Source: an uncultured Eubacteriales bacterium (GTDB taxonomy: Bacteria; Bacillota; Clostridia; Oscillospirales; CAG-272). From it: a stretch of 19,004 bases of DNA. The DNA is taken from NCBI GenBank assembly GCA_934489945.1, contig CAKSSY010000034.1, forward strand, positions 1-19,004. The letters are read 5' to 3'. Of the stretch, positions 5,587 to 13,031 are shown one piece after another. Made by a program: the position numbers and the translations under genes. The notes below the pieces were generated by a model. It was not told where the DNA came from. It searched no databases and saw nothing but the letters and a program-made list of their open reading frames with translations. Numbering within the stretch: position 1 is the first letter of the stretch; each line of letters opens with the position of its first letter.

Positions 5587-6339
5587 GTGAATGACATACT
5601 TTTCTCGAACGGCTTTCGCTTTTTCACGTTTCGGTTTGATCAATACCACTATACCGACAACCGTGCCGGGGTATCCTCTCATTATTTTGCATATATGAAA
5701 AACGGCAGATGTCGGATTACGACCGATTCCGCAACCGTTCATATCCAAAAAGGGGACATCTTTTATATTCCCGACAAGTGCAGCTATCAATCCTATTGGT
5801 ACGGAGACCCGGAGATTTGTTTTGTTTCTTTGGGATTTCCCTGTCTGCCGAATTTCGGAAACTTCATGTATCCTGTCCAGATCGTTCCGGGAAACGAAAG
5901 TGCAATCCCGCTTTTGTGCCGGTTGGGAGAGAAAAGACGGCTGACTGCTGAAGATATCGGCGTTTTCTACACGCTTGCGGGCATCCTGATTCCGTTCATG
6001 CGACCCGTAGCGTTTGGTCGTTCCGCGGAAATTGTCGAAAAGGCAAAGGGATATATCCAGCTTCATCCCTTTGCCAAAAACGACGAGATCGCCAGAGGTT
6101 GTGCCGTTAGTCAGTCTGCCCTGTATGCGGCGTTTCAGAAGTCTTCCGAGGAAACGCTCAATGCGCTGAAAAACCGGTTTTTGCTTGAGAAAGCCGAGGA
6201 TATGCTGATCGCAACCGATAAACCGATTGAATATGTCAGTGACATTTTACGTTTCAGTTCCGTTTCTTATTTCCGCAAAAAATTCAAGCAGCATTTTGGT
6301 ATGTCCCCGCGTGAAATGCGAAAAAAACAGAGTATCTGA
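5587..6339 (+). CDS. AraC/XylS-family transcriptional regulator
   Basis: This 250-residue protein has an N-terminal cupin-like sensor part (about 1-140; VHIQKGDIFYIPDKCSY at 51-67 is the typical beta-barrel strand pair). The C-terminal part holds two helix-turn-helix units: the first around NDEIARGCAVSQSALYAAF (165-183), the second around IEYVSDILRFSSVSYFRKKF (214-233), followed by the hallmark HFGMSPREMR (237-246). The start is GTG 5587, with GGGAG eight bases upstream; there is no better ATG in frame. It is divergent from the two-gene oxidoreductase operon and very probably controls it in response to a carbohydrate or related ligand. Confidence 0.92.
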   Translation: MNDILFSNGFRFFTFRFDQYHYTDNRAGVSSHYFAYMKNGRCRITTDSATVHIQKGDIFYIPDKCSYQSYWYGDPEICFVSLGFPCLPNFGNFMYPVQIVPGNESAIPLLCRLGEKRRLTAEDIGVFYTLAGILIPFMRPVAFGRSAEIVEKAKGYIQLHPFAKNDEIARGCAVSQSALYAAFQKSSEETLNALKNRFLLEKAEDMLIATDKPIEYVSDILRFSSVSYFRKKFKQHFGMSPREMRKKQSI

Positions 6340-6344
6340 GACAA

Positions 6345-6397
6345 AGAAAAAGGGGCTGTTAAAAACTCATTTTGAGTTTTTAACAGCCCCTTTTTCT
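6345..6397. terminator. Bidirectional terminator between convergent genes
   Basis: A perfect 25-bp stem, 6345-6369 with 6373-6397, closes on the loop TTT. Its core is GGGGCTGTTAAAAACTCA and its complement. An A-tract before it and a T-tract after it give a U-run in both directions. It lies 6 bp after the AraC gene and 3 bp before the end of the leftward methyltransferase gene, so it serves both. The core GGGGCTGTTAAAA is shared with hairpins at 1768-1801 and 10359-10393. Confidence 0.92.
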
Positions 6398-6399
6398 CG

Positions 6400-7542
6400 T
6401 TATCTGCCCAGTAAAAATTTTTTGGCAGTCTCGTATTCGGCAAGTGCAACAGGGTTGCCCGAGGTTCTTTTCACCGCCCGCAAAAGAATATTTTTCGGTG
6501 TTTCCTCGGGGTCAATCAATTCCACGGCATCCACGGCGTATCCGTTTGCCTCCAGCAGCTTCAACCGCAGAGCATCGGTTGCCGCGTCGCAAAACTTCTG
6601 CCGCAGCATCGAATGTTCGGTAATAAAGGCAAGCGGCGGACAATGAATGGTATGATTCAACTCATGGTGACAACACGGCGTGGACAACACAACCTTCGCG
6701 TTCCATTCTATCGCCTTACCGATGACAACATCGGTGGCGGTGTCGCAGGCGTGAAGTGAGATCACAAGCGATGGTGTATGTGCGATGCGGAAGCGTGTGA
6801 TGTCCCCGCACACAAAGTGCAGTCCGTCGAAATGTAACATGGCGGCGACATCGGTACAATATTCAATCACGTCCTTCTTCAGATCCACACCCGTCATTTC
6901 CACCTCTCTGCCGAGTATCTCAGACAGGTAGTGGTACGCGGCAAACGAAAGATAGCTCTTGCCGCAACACAGATCACAGACATACAGCATCCCCGTTGCG
7001 GGGAGTTCGGGGACAATGGTGCGGATTTCCTCCAGAAAACGGTTAATCTGACGATATTTGGCGCGTTTACTGTCCAACACCCTCCCGTTTTTGTCACTGA
7101 CACCCAGCAATCTCAGAAACGGTTCGGCACCCGTGAGAATGTGCGTTTTGTCGTTATCGTTGCCGCGCACAGCAAGTGTTTCCACTTCTCCGCCCAGCTT
7201 TTCGGCGAGCTTTCCGGCTCCCGTCAGTGTCGTTTTTCCCGACTTTGCACGCCGCAGTTCACATTCTCCCGCCGTCGTTACGAGATTGATCTGTCCATAG
7301 CCCGAAAGAAGCACGATCAGCGCGTCGGTATCTTCCGTTGGCAGGTTCTTGTGTACGGCTTTCCCATCGGTCAGAAAATGTTCCGCCTGAAAAACCTGTC
7401 TGCCTCCGACAAGGCGGGGCGTGAGAACCGTCCGGACAATTGTCGGATCGGTCGGCTTTGACAAGGTTGCTTTTTTCAGAGCCCCCTTTTTTGCGGCAAG
7501 CAGGAGAAGATCGAGCAGTGTGGCACAGGCTGATGATTCCAT
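6400..7542 (-). CDS. SAM-dependent methyltransferase (Methyltransf_32-like)
   Basis: This 380-residue protein has an N-terminal region of about 150 residues of unclear function. A basic RAKYRQINRFLEEI stretch (160-173) follows, then a class I methyltransferase domain. Motif I reads YVCDLCCGKSYLSFAAYHYL (187-206), the acidic end of strand 2 is GVDLK (218-222), and later motifs are SLHACDTATD (262-271) and STPCCHHEL (287-295). This cysteine-rich pattern matches the Methyltransf_32 family, related to eukaryotic GSTCD; substrates may be RNA or small molecules and are not established. The start has AAAGGA upstream. It lies 15 bp after plsY, as the third gene of the leftward operon. Confidence 0.82.
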   Translation of the reverse strand: MESSACATLLDLLLLAAKKGALKKATLSKPTDPTIVRTVLTPRLVGGRQVFQAEHFLTDGKAVHKNLPTEDTDALIVLLSGYGQINLVTTAGECELRRAKSGKTTLTGAGKLAEKLGGEVETLAVRGNDNDKTHILTGAEPFLRLLGVSDKNGRVLDSKRAKYRQINRFLEEIRTIVPELPATGMLYVCDLCCGKSYLSFAAYHYLSEILGREVEMTGVDLKKDVIEYCTDVAAMLHFDGLHFVCGDITRFRIAHTPSLVISLHACDTATDVVIGKAIEWNAKVVLSTPCCHHELNHTIHCPPLAFITEHSMLRQKFCDAATDALRLKLLEANGYAVDAVELIDPEETPKNILLRAVKRTSGNPVALAEYETAKKFLLGR

Positions 7543-7557
7543 AGAAAATCCTTTCTT

Positions 7558-8319
7558 TTATTTTCCGGGCGTTTCCTTGGTTTCTTCGGCACCTTTCTTT
7601 TTGCCGAAGGAGACTTTGGACTCCTTCCCGGCAAGCAGTCGTTTGATATTCGAGCGGTGCATAAAGACGATCAGGAGTGCCATGAAAACGGCAATGAAGT
7701 GATACCACCCCATCGGATAGTCGGTGTCAAGACGATTGAGAAGGACCGGGAACAGCATGACACTGATGATGGACCCGAGTGAAACATAACGCGTTCCCGC
7801 CACAATAATGATAAACACGGCAAGCAACAGAACGAATATCAGAGGACGGGTGACAAGAATCACCATGGCGATTGTTGCCACGCCTTTTCCGCCCTTGAAA
7901 TGATAGAAACAGGGAAAAATGTGACCAAGAACGACGAACAACGCCGCAATGGCAATTCCGTCGATCTTTGCACCTGCCGCGGGATTGAGCAACAGTCCGC
8001 CGATCAGCACAGCAAGCGCACCCTTGAGCATATCACACGCAAGTGTCAGTGCCGCGGTCTTTTTGCCGTAAGTACGGAGCATATTGGTGGAGCCGGCATT
8101 GCCGCTTCCGAAGGAACGGATATCTTCATGGTAGAGGAGCTTTGAGAGAATAATTCCGAAATTGAGACTTCCGAGAAGGTACGGAATCACCATACAGAGA
8201 ACCGCGCAGAGAACGGTCACGACGGCGCGGGCAGTTTCGTTTCCGGGGAACTGTCCGATCAGAAAACTACTGAGATCGTGGCTGAAATAAACACAGCAAA
8301 AGCTGAAGGGTGTCGGCAT
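7558..8319 (-). CDS. plsY: Acyl-phosphate:glycerol-3-phosphate acyltransferase PlsY
   Basis: It transfers the acyl group from acyl-phosphate to glycerol-3-phosphate, the first membrane step of phospholipid synthesis. All three family motifs are present: FGSGNAGSTNMLR (70-82), GHIFPCFYHFKGGKGVAT (132-149) and HRSNIKRLLAGKE (221-233). Hydrophobic segments at about 33-52, 88-112, 122-140, 150-176, 178-195 and 205-222 fit an integral membrane protein. At 253 residues it exceeds the usual 190-220: there is an N-terminal extension of about 40 residues and a charged lysine-rich tail after 230. The start is supported by AAAGGAG seven bases upstream; ATG at residue 43 has no ribosome site. It lies 12 bp after the DUF3006 gene. 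Confidence 0.95.
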   Translation of the reverse strand: MPTPFSFCCVYFSHDLSSFLIGQFPGNETARAVVTVLCAVLCMVIPYLLGSLNFGIILSKLLYHEDIRSFGSGNAGSTNMLRTYGKKTAALTLACDMLKGALAVLIGGLLLNPAAGAKIDGIAIAALFVVLGHIFPCFYHFKGGKGVATIAMVILVTRPLIFVLLLAVFIIIVAGTRYVSLGSIISVMLFPVLLNRLDTDYPMGWYHFIAVFMALLIVFMHRSNIKRLLAGKESKVSFGKKKGAEETKETPGK

Positions 8320-8331
8320 ACGTATACTCCT

Positions 8332-8580
8332 TTATTCGTGGTTTTTTTTGCGTGCGAACAGTGCATCGAGACGGCGTTTGGCGTCCCGACGCACGGCAAG
8401 CGTTTCCTCGGCGAGAAACACGACATTCCGGGGTTCTCCGTCTCCGTCAATTTCGGCAGTAAAAAGAGAACCGGGGGCAAGCGCGAGGCGGTCCGCGGAA
8501 AATTCATATTTTTTTTCATCCTCGTCGTAACAGACAGCAATGTTCTGTTCGATGCGGTCAAGAGAAAATTTGCGTGTCAC
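8332..8580 (-). CDS. DUF3006 family small protein
   Basis: This 82-residue protein starts with the DRIEQNIAVCYDEDEKKYEF strand pair typical of DUF3006 ('DR.E...AV.'), continues with the small beta barrel up to about residue 65 (LAPGSLFTAEIDGDGEPRNV), and ends in a basic helix, RRDAKRRLDALFARKK. The start is GTG at 8580 with GGAGG seven bases upstream. It is the first gene of the operon with plsY and the methyltransferase. The molecular function of DUF3006 proteins is not known to me. Confidence 0.72.
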   Translation of the reverse strand: MTRKFSLDRIEQNIAVCYDEDEKKYEFSADRLALAPGSLFTAEIDGDGEPRNVVFLAEETLAVRRDAKRRLDALFARKKNHE

Positions 8581-8611
8581 GGTGTTTCCTCCCCAAAGAC
8601 TTTCTTTTCCT

Positions 8612-8640
8612 ATTTTACCACATTTTCAAAAAAATTTCAA
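8612..8640 (-). promoter_or_regulatory. Promoter of the DUF3006-plsY-methyltransferase operon
   Basis: On the minus strand TTGAAA (8640-8635), 17 bases, then TAAAAT (8617-8612) with TGG just before it. It lies 31 bp upstream of the GTG start of the first gene and is divergent from the galT promoter. Confidence 0.7.
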
Positions 8641-8658
8641 CCGATTTTTCAAGATTCT

Positions 8659-8687
8659 TTGACAAACGCGCGGGAAAGTGGTATAAT
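8659..8687 (+). promoter_or_regulatory. Consensus sigma-A promoter of galT
   Basis: TTGACA (8659-8664), 17 bases, TATAAT (8682-8687), with the extended TGG element. Both hexamers match the consensus exactly, so basal expression should be high unless repressed. The spacer contains GCGGGAAA, as does the dut promoter spacer. Confidence 0.9.
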
Positions 8688-8746
8688 AACAAACAGTTTG
8701 TCATTTGCGCTATCGCTTTATTTTATATGTGAAGGGGACATCGTCC

Positions 8747-10246
8747 ATGAATAACATCAGCAACCTCGTTTCCGACCTTTTGGATTACGCCGAGAACTGC
8801 GGTCTCATTGAAAAGAACGACCGTGCATACGCCTGCAACGGACTTCTTGACCGACTCCGCCTTGCCGAGTACGCGCCCACGACGCACACACCGGTTACCG
8901 AACTGGAAACCATTCTTGCCGCACTTTGCGACTATGCCGCCGCCGAAGGAATTCTCGCGAACGACAGTGTCGTTTACCGCGATCTGTTTGACACTTCCCT
9001 TATGGGGGTTCTCACACCGCGCCCGTCCGAGGTTATCCGCCGCTTTGAGGCACTTTACGCACTGTCCCCCAAGGAGGCGACCGACTGGTTTTACCGTCTG
9101 GCAGGTGACAGTGACTATATCCGCCGCTACCGCGTGCGGCGCGATCTGAAGTGGAGCATTCCGTCGGAATACGGCGACATTGATATTACCATCAATCTTT
9201 CCAAGCCCGAAAAGGACCCCAAAGCCATCGCCGCCGCCAAACTTCTGCCGCAGAGCGGATATCCGAAGTGCGCTCTTTGCCATGAGAACGAGGGCTTTGC
9301 CGGAAGTGTCAGCAAGGCGGCACGGCAGACGTTGCGCCAGATTCCCCTGACGCTTGCGGGCAAGACGTGGTATTTCCAGTATTCGCCCTATGTTTACTAC
9401 AATGAACACTGCATCGCGCTTTCGGCGGAGCATACACCGATGAAGGTCGATCGTTCGACTTTTGTCAAGCAGTTGGATTTTGTCGAAACCTTTCCGCACT
9501 ATTTCCTCGGCTCCAATGCCGATCTGCCCATCGTAGGCGGTTCCATCCTTTCGCATGACCATATGCAGGGAGGCTGCTACACCTTTGCCATGGAACGCGC
9601 TCCCATCGAGGAGCCGTTGGCGTTTGACGGTTTTTCGGGTATCCGCGCGGGAATCGTGAAATGGCCGATGTCGGTCATTCGTCTGAACGGGGAGAGCAAG
9701 GAGGCTCTGGTTGAGCTTGCTACGCGGATTCTTATGTCGTGGCGCGCGTACTCCGATCCCGAGGTCGGCATTTTTGCCGAAACAAACGGGGAACCGCACA
9801 ACACCATTACACCGATCGCGCGGATGCGGGACAACCATTTTGAATTGGATCTGGTTCTGCGGAACAATCTGACCAGCGAAGAACATCCGCTCGGCGTGTT
9901 CCATCCCCATGCCGAAATTCATAACATAAAGAAGGAAAATATCGGACTGATTGAGGTCATGGGCCTTGCCGTCCTGCCCGCGCGTCTGAAGGACGAGATG
10001 AAACTGCTTGCCGATGCGGTTCTTGCCCATCGTGATATTGACGCCATTCCCGAAATCGCCAAGCACGCCGACTGGTTCCGTTCCTTCGCGTCCGATTATA
10101 CCTTTACCCCATCGACCGTGGAACGCATCCTGCATCGGGAGATCGGAAAGACTTTTGTCCGCGTGCTTGAGGATGCCGGCGTCTACAAACGCACCCCCGA
10201 CGGCAAAACCGCTTTTCTGAAATTTGCGGCACAGGTCTGCAAGTAA
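8747..10246 (+). CDS. galT: UDP-glucose:hexose-1-phosphate uridylyltransferase, class II GalT
   Basis: It exchanges UMP between UDP-glucose and galactose-1-phosphate in the Leloir pathway. The 499-residue length and sequence fit the long class found in Firmicutes rather than the ~350-residue Proteobacterial type. The nucleotidylated-histidine region reads ILSHDHMQGG (267-276). YPKCALCHENEGF (172-184) and TWYFQYSPYVYYNEHCI (207-223) are further landmarks of this class. I chose ATG 8747 because AAGGGG lies nine bases upstream and homologues begin near this MNNISNLVSDLL stretch; an upstream frame to 8705 overlaps the leader. No galK or galE is in the window. A stem-loop follows the stop at 12 bp. 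Confidence 0.95.
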   Translation: MNNISNLVSDLLDYAENCGLIEKNDRAYACNGLLDRLRLAEYAPTTHTPVTELETILAALCDYAAAEGILANDSVVYRDLFDTSLMGVLTPRPSEVIRRFEALYALSPKEATDWFYRLAGDSDYIRRYRVRRDLKWSIPSEYGDIDITINLSKPEKDPKAIAAAKLLPQSGYPKCALCHENEGFAGSVSKAARQTLRQIPLTLAGKTWYFQYSPYVYYNEHCIALSAEHTPMKVDRSTFVKQLDFVETFPHYFLGSNADLPIVGGSILSHDHMQGGCYTFAMERAPIEEPLAFDGFSGIRAGIVKWPMSVIRLNGESKEALVELATRILMSWRAYSDPEVGIFAETNGEPHNTITPIARMRDNHFELDLVLRNNLTSEEHPLGVFHPHAEIHNIKKENIGLIEVMGLAVLPARLKDEMKLLADAVLAHRDIDAIPEIAKHADWFRSFASDYTFTPSTVERILHREIGKTFVRVLEDAGVYKRTPDGKTAFLKFAAQVCK

Positions 10247-10258
10247 GAGAACGGAGGG

Positions 10259-10289
10259 TTGCACCGCTTTTTCCCGAAAGGCGGTGCAA
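10259..10289 (+). terminator. Stem-loop after galT
   Basis: TTGCACCGC pairs with GCGGTGCAA; a bulged G and TTT/AAA extend the stem towards a six-base loop. It lies 12 bp after the galT stop and is followed by AGACTTTTCG. A terminator role is plausible, but the stem is also one slot of the inverted repeat copy. Confidence 0.5.
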
Positions 10290-10393
10290 AGACTTTTCGT
10301 CCGGTCCCGCCGTTTTGCCTTACGTTACGGCGGAATCCCCTTTTTTCAAAATTTTCGCGGGGCTGTTAAAAAACCGATGTTTTTAACAGCCCC
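10259..10393 (-). repeat. Dispersed hairpin repeat, inverted copy downstream of galT
   Basis: Read on the minus strand this matches the family frame seen at 0.9-1.8 kb. The order is a slot stem GGGGCTGTTAAAAA/TTTTTAACAGCCCC (10359-10393), CGCGAAAATTTTGAAAAAAG, then CCGCCGTAACGTAAGGCAAA with ACGGCGGGACC, then GAAAAGTC and a second slot stem TTGCACCGC/GCGGTGCAA (10259-10289). Only the order and the linking blocks are conserved; the stems differ from those of other copies. The stem next to galT is placed to act as its terminator, although AGACTTTT is a poor U-tract. I see no gene in this stretch. Confidence 0.75.
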
Positions 10394-10556
10394 TTCAAAA
10401 TGTCGGTCGGGATTCTGGTATTTTGAAGGCGATTTTGACCGTTTTTGCCTCTGTGACTTTGTGTTTTCGATTTTCTTGGGGCAAAACGGCGGCTTTCAGC
10501 CGCCGAGACCAAAGTCATCGGGTGTTCCGCGTCTCTCTTCCCGGAAAGGAGAAACC
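10394..10556 (+). other. Possibly structured 5' leader of the sugar kinase gene
   Basis: Arms CCTTCAAAAT (10392-10401) and ATTTTGAAGG (10420-10429) pair perfectly over 10 bp with an 18-base loop. Further on, TGACTTTG (10454-10461) pairs with CAAAGTCA (10510-10517) and encloses a strong hairpin, CGGCGGCT-TTC-AGCCGCCG (10487-10505). I found no convincing sigma-A promoter in this stretch (TTGACC at 10435 lacks a -10), so the kinase may be read from galT. Part of it (CAAAACGGCG and GAGACC) recalls the repeat family, so decayed repeat is an alternative to a leader RNA. Confidence 0.35.
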
Positions 10557-11507
10557 ATGAAAATTTTAACACTGACCGCTTGTCCGGCATTTGATATTCA
10601 TCTTTCTTTGCCGCACCTCTCTCTGCTTTGCGAAAATACGGCAGACTCCATCCGCCGCGATGCGGGCGGGAAAGGCATCAACATCTCCCGTGCACTCACG
10701 GCAAACGGAATCCCGAACCGCGCTCTCGTGGTTTTGGGAAAACAAAACTCTGCCGATTTTACCGATCTTCTTGCCTCCTTTGGAATTGATTTTCTCCCGC
10801 TGGTGTGTGACGGCAGAATCCGTGAAAACATCACCATTCACCACGATGGCGGGGAAACGCGCATCAGCGCGGAAAGTCCCGATGCTCCGGCAGGGCTTGC
10901 CGATTGCCTTTTTGACACCGTTCGTCGGGAAATCGGGGAGGACGGTGCCGACACGGTTCTTACCGTAACGGGACGGTTGCCCCGCGGTGTTTCTCCTTTG
11001 GTTTTCGGAGACATTGCCCGCGAAACCGGCGTCGGACTCGTGATAGACTCGCGCTCTTTTACGCCGGACGACCTCAAGCAGGTTCATCCTTGGCTTATCA
11101 AACCGAACGCCGAAGAAATCGGGAGTCTTTTCGGTTGTCCCGTTTCCACACTCCCCGAAGCGGCACGGGCGGCAGAAAGACTTCGCCATAGCCTCGGTAT
11201 CGACAATGTGATGGTCAGTCTCGGTGCCTCGGGCGCGGTACTTGCCTGTAAAGATGGAATTTTCATGACTCCCGCACCGCCCGTTTCCGTAGAGTCAACG
11301 GTCGGCGCGGGAGACAGCAGTATTGCAGGATTTCTTGCGGCAAAAAGCCGCGGAGCGTCCGCTGTCGACTGTCTGCGGACGGCGGTTGCCTACGGAAGTG
11401 CTGCCTGCGAACAGGTCGGAACCGCACCGCCCACGCCGTCGGAAATTATCCGTTTGCGGAACCTTTCGGACGGAAAAGACGGAAATCTTGCGTGCCGTTC
11501 TCTTTGA
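10557..11507 (+). CDS. PfkB-family sugar kinase (1-phosphofructokinase / tagatose-6-phosphate kinase type)
   Basis: This 316-residue ribokinase-fold kinase has the N-terminal DAGGKGINISRAL motif (35-47), typical of the FruK/LacC/Pfk-2 branch acting on phosphorylated ketohexoses. IKPNAEEI (181-188) follows, then the catalytic signature TVGAGDS (248-254, base Asp253). The probable reaction is fructose-1-phosphate, or tagatose-6-phosphate, plus ATP to the bisphosphate; with galT and an alpha-galactosidase-like gene nearby, a tagatose or galactose link is possible but unproven. No PTS gene lies alongside, as would be usual for fruK. I chose ATG 10557 for its AAAGGAG; an upstream frame to 10224 translates repeat sequence. 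The last residues (LSDGKDGNLACRSL) are not conserved-looking. Confidence 0.88.
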   Translation: MKILTLTACPAFDIHLSLPHLSLLCENTADSIRRDAGGKGINISRALTANGIPNRALVVLGKQNSADFTDLLASFGIDFLPLVCDGRIRENITIHHDGGETRISAESPDAPAGLADCLFDTVRREIGEDGADTVLTVTGRLPRGVSPLVFGDIARETGVGLVIDSRSFTPDDLKQVHPWLIKPNAEEIGSLFGCPVSTLPEAARAAERLRHSLGIDNVMVSLGASGAVLACKDGIFMTPAPPVSVESTVGAGDSSIAGFLAAKSRGASAVDCLRTAVAYGSAACEQVGTAPPTPSEIIRLRNLSDGKDGNLACRSL

Positions 11508-11543
11508 AATTGTTAAAAGAATGTTAAATCCGGGATTTTCTCC

Positions 11544-11572
11544 TTGTTTTTTGGAACTTTGTATTGTATACT
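11544..11572 (+). promoter_or_regulatory. Probable promoter of the 2-oxoglutarate biosynthesis operon
   Basis: TTGTTT (11544-11549), 17 bases, TATACT (11567-11572). An alternative pair is TTGGAA (11551-11556) with TATACA (11575-11580) at 18 bases. Either -10 box lies within the palindrome at 11563-11582, so a bound repressor would block RNA polymerase. Confidence 0.55.
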
Positions 11573-11582
11573 TGTATACAAT
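11563..11582. promoter_or_regulatory. Perfect palindrome, likely operator of the GntR/FadR-type regulator
   Basis: ATTGTATACTTGTATACAAT is a perfect inverted repeat (9-base arms, TT centre). FadR-subfamily GntR proteins bind palindromes with GT and AC half-sites, often containing GTATAC, and such a regulator is encoded as the second gene of the operon. The site overlaps the predicted -10 box, 72 bp before the first start codon, which suggests autorepression. Confidence 0.75.
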
Positions 11583-11653
11583 CATACATGAATACATCCC
11601 CGCCGGTGTTCTGCCGATGGGAATTCAGAATCCGAGAATAAAAGGAGAAAATC

Positions 11654-13024
11654 ATGCTGGAGATATCCAAGAAAACCAACCTGTTGGAACAGAAATCCTA
11701 CAAATATCAGTTGCAGGATATTTCGGACCCCAACCTTTACCGCGACATTTATCCCTATGATGAGGTGCCGAAGGTGCCTTTTAACCATCGTCGCGTTCCG
11801 ATGGGAATGCCGGAGGAAATCTGGATTACTGACACGACCATGCGCGACGGACAGCAGTCGGTCGAACCGTATTCGGTCGAACAGATTGTGGAGTTGTATA
11901 AGTTGATGTCGCGTCTGGGTGGACCTAAGGGTATCATCCGCCAGACTGAGTTTTTCATCTACAGTAAGAAGGATCGTGAGGCGGTCGAACGTTGCCGTGA
12001 CCTCGGTCTGCGCTTTCCCGAGATCACCGCTTGGATCCGCGCCACAAAAGAGGACTTCAAACTTGTGCGCGAAATGGGAATCAAGGAGACGGGAATCTTG
12101 GTCTCGTCGTCCGACTACCATATTTTCAAAAAACTGAAGATGACGCGTCGCGAGGCAATGAATACCTATCTTGCCACCGTTGCCGAGGCGTTTGAAGCGG
12201 GGGTTGTGCCGCGTTGCCATCTGGAAGATATCACCCGTGCTGACTTTTACGGTTTTGTGGTGCCGTTCGTCAACGAACTGCACCGTATGAGCGAAGATGC
12301 GGGAATTCCGGTGAAAATCCGCGCCTGCGACACGATGGGATACGGTGTGCCTTACACCGAGGTTGCCCTGCCGCGAAGTGTTTCGGGTATTATTTACGGT
12401 CTGCAACACTATTCCGACGTTCCGTCCGAGATGCTGGAGTGGCACGGACACAACGATTTTTACAAGGCGGTCGCCAACGCTTCCACCGCATGGCTGTACG
12501 GTGCTTCCGCTGTCAATTGTTCGCTTCTCGGCATCGGCGAGAGAACCGGCAACATTCCGCTTGAGGCAATGGTTTTTGAGTACGCCTCCCTGCGCGGAAC
12601 TCTTGATGGGATGGACCCCACTACCATTACCGATATTGCACAGTATTTCAAGGAGAACATCGGCTACGAGATTCCGCCTATGACACCTTTTGCCGGCAGA
12701 AATTTCAATGTGACCCGCGCGGGAATCCACGCTGACGGACTTTTGAAGGATGAAGAAATCTACAACATATTCGATACCAAAAAAATTCTGAACCGCCCGG
12801 TAGGCGTCATGGTTACAAAGACCTCGGGGCTCGCAGGCATCGCCTATTGGATCAATGAGCATTACGGACTCGGAGGAGATCGGGAGATCGACAAGCGCGA
12901 TCCCATCGTACTGGCACTGAAGAGCTGGATTGATGAAGAGTATGAAAACGGAAGGCAGACCGCACTTTCGGACCATGAGCTGGAGGAAAAACTTCACACG
13001 CTTTCCGCACAGTTCGGAAATTGA
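11654..13024 (+). CDS. Re-type citrate synthase (isopropylmalate/homocitrate synthase family)
   Basis: It would condense oxaloacetate with acetyl-CoA to citrate. The 456-residue protein belongs to the DRE-TIM fold, with the metal and substrate motif DTTMRDGQQS (60-69), GIIRQTEFF (93-101), EITAWIRA (123-130), CHLEDITRADFYG (188-200), metal ligands in EWHGHND (262-268, His264 and His266) and GIGERTGN (293-300). The N-terminal leader before the barrel, RGIHADGL-like RAGIHADGL (355-363), and absence of the LeuA allosteric domain match Re-citrate synthases of Clostridium kluyveri type better than LeuA, CimA or NifV. The neighbours aconitase and isocitrate dehydrogenase support citrate as product. 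AAGGAG precedes the ATG at 6 bases. Confidence 0.86.
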   Translation: MLEISKKTNLLEQKSYKYQLQDISDPNLYRDIYPYDEVPKVPFNHRRVPMGMPEEIWITDTTMRDGQQSVEPYSVEQIVELYKLMSRLGGPKGIIRQTEFFIYSKKDREAVERCRDLGLRFPEITAWIRATKEDFKLVREMGIKETGILVSSSDYHIFKKLKMTRREAMNTYLATVAEAFEAGVVPRCHLEDITRADFYGFVVPFVNELHRMSEDAGIPVKIRACDTMGYGVPYTEVALPRSVSGIIYGLQHYSDVPSEMLEWHGHNDFYKAVANASTAWLYGASAVNCSLLGIGERTGNIPLEAMVFEYASLRGTLDGMDPTTITDIAQYFKENIGYEIPPMTPFAGRNFNVTRAGIHADGLLKDEEIYNIFDTKKILNRPVGVMVTKTSGLAGIAYWINEHYGLGGDREIDKRDPIVLALKSWIDEEYENGRQTALSDHELEEKLHTLSAQFGN

Positions 13025-13031
13025 GGACAAT

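Noticed and set aside
8320..8331. GTATAC just upstream of plsY as a second GntR operator
   Set aside because: It lacks the flanking ATT/AAT arms of the 11563-11582 palindrome and sits in an intra-operon ribosome-site region.
8723..10264. A 513-codon minus-strand frame covering galT
   Set aside because: It mirrors galT almost exactly, has no ribosome site or domain, and galT is unmistakable on the plus strand.
10224..10556. An N-terminal extension of the PfkB kinase to 10224
   Set aside because: The added 111 residues translate repeat and hairpin sequence, and ATG 10557 has an AAAGGAG site and the family's normal N-terminus.
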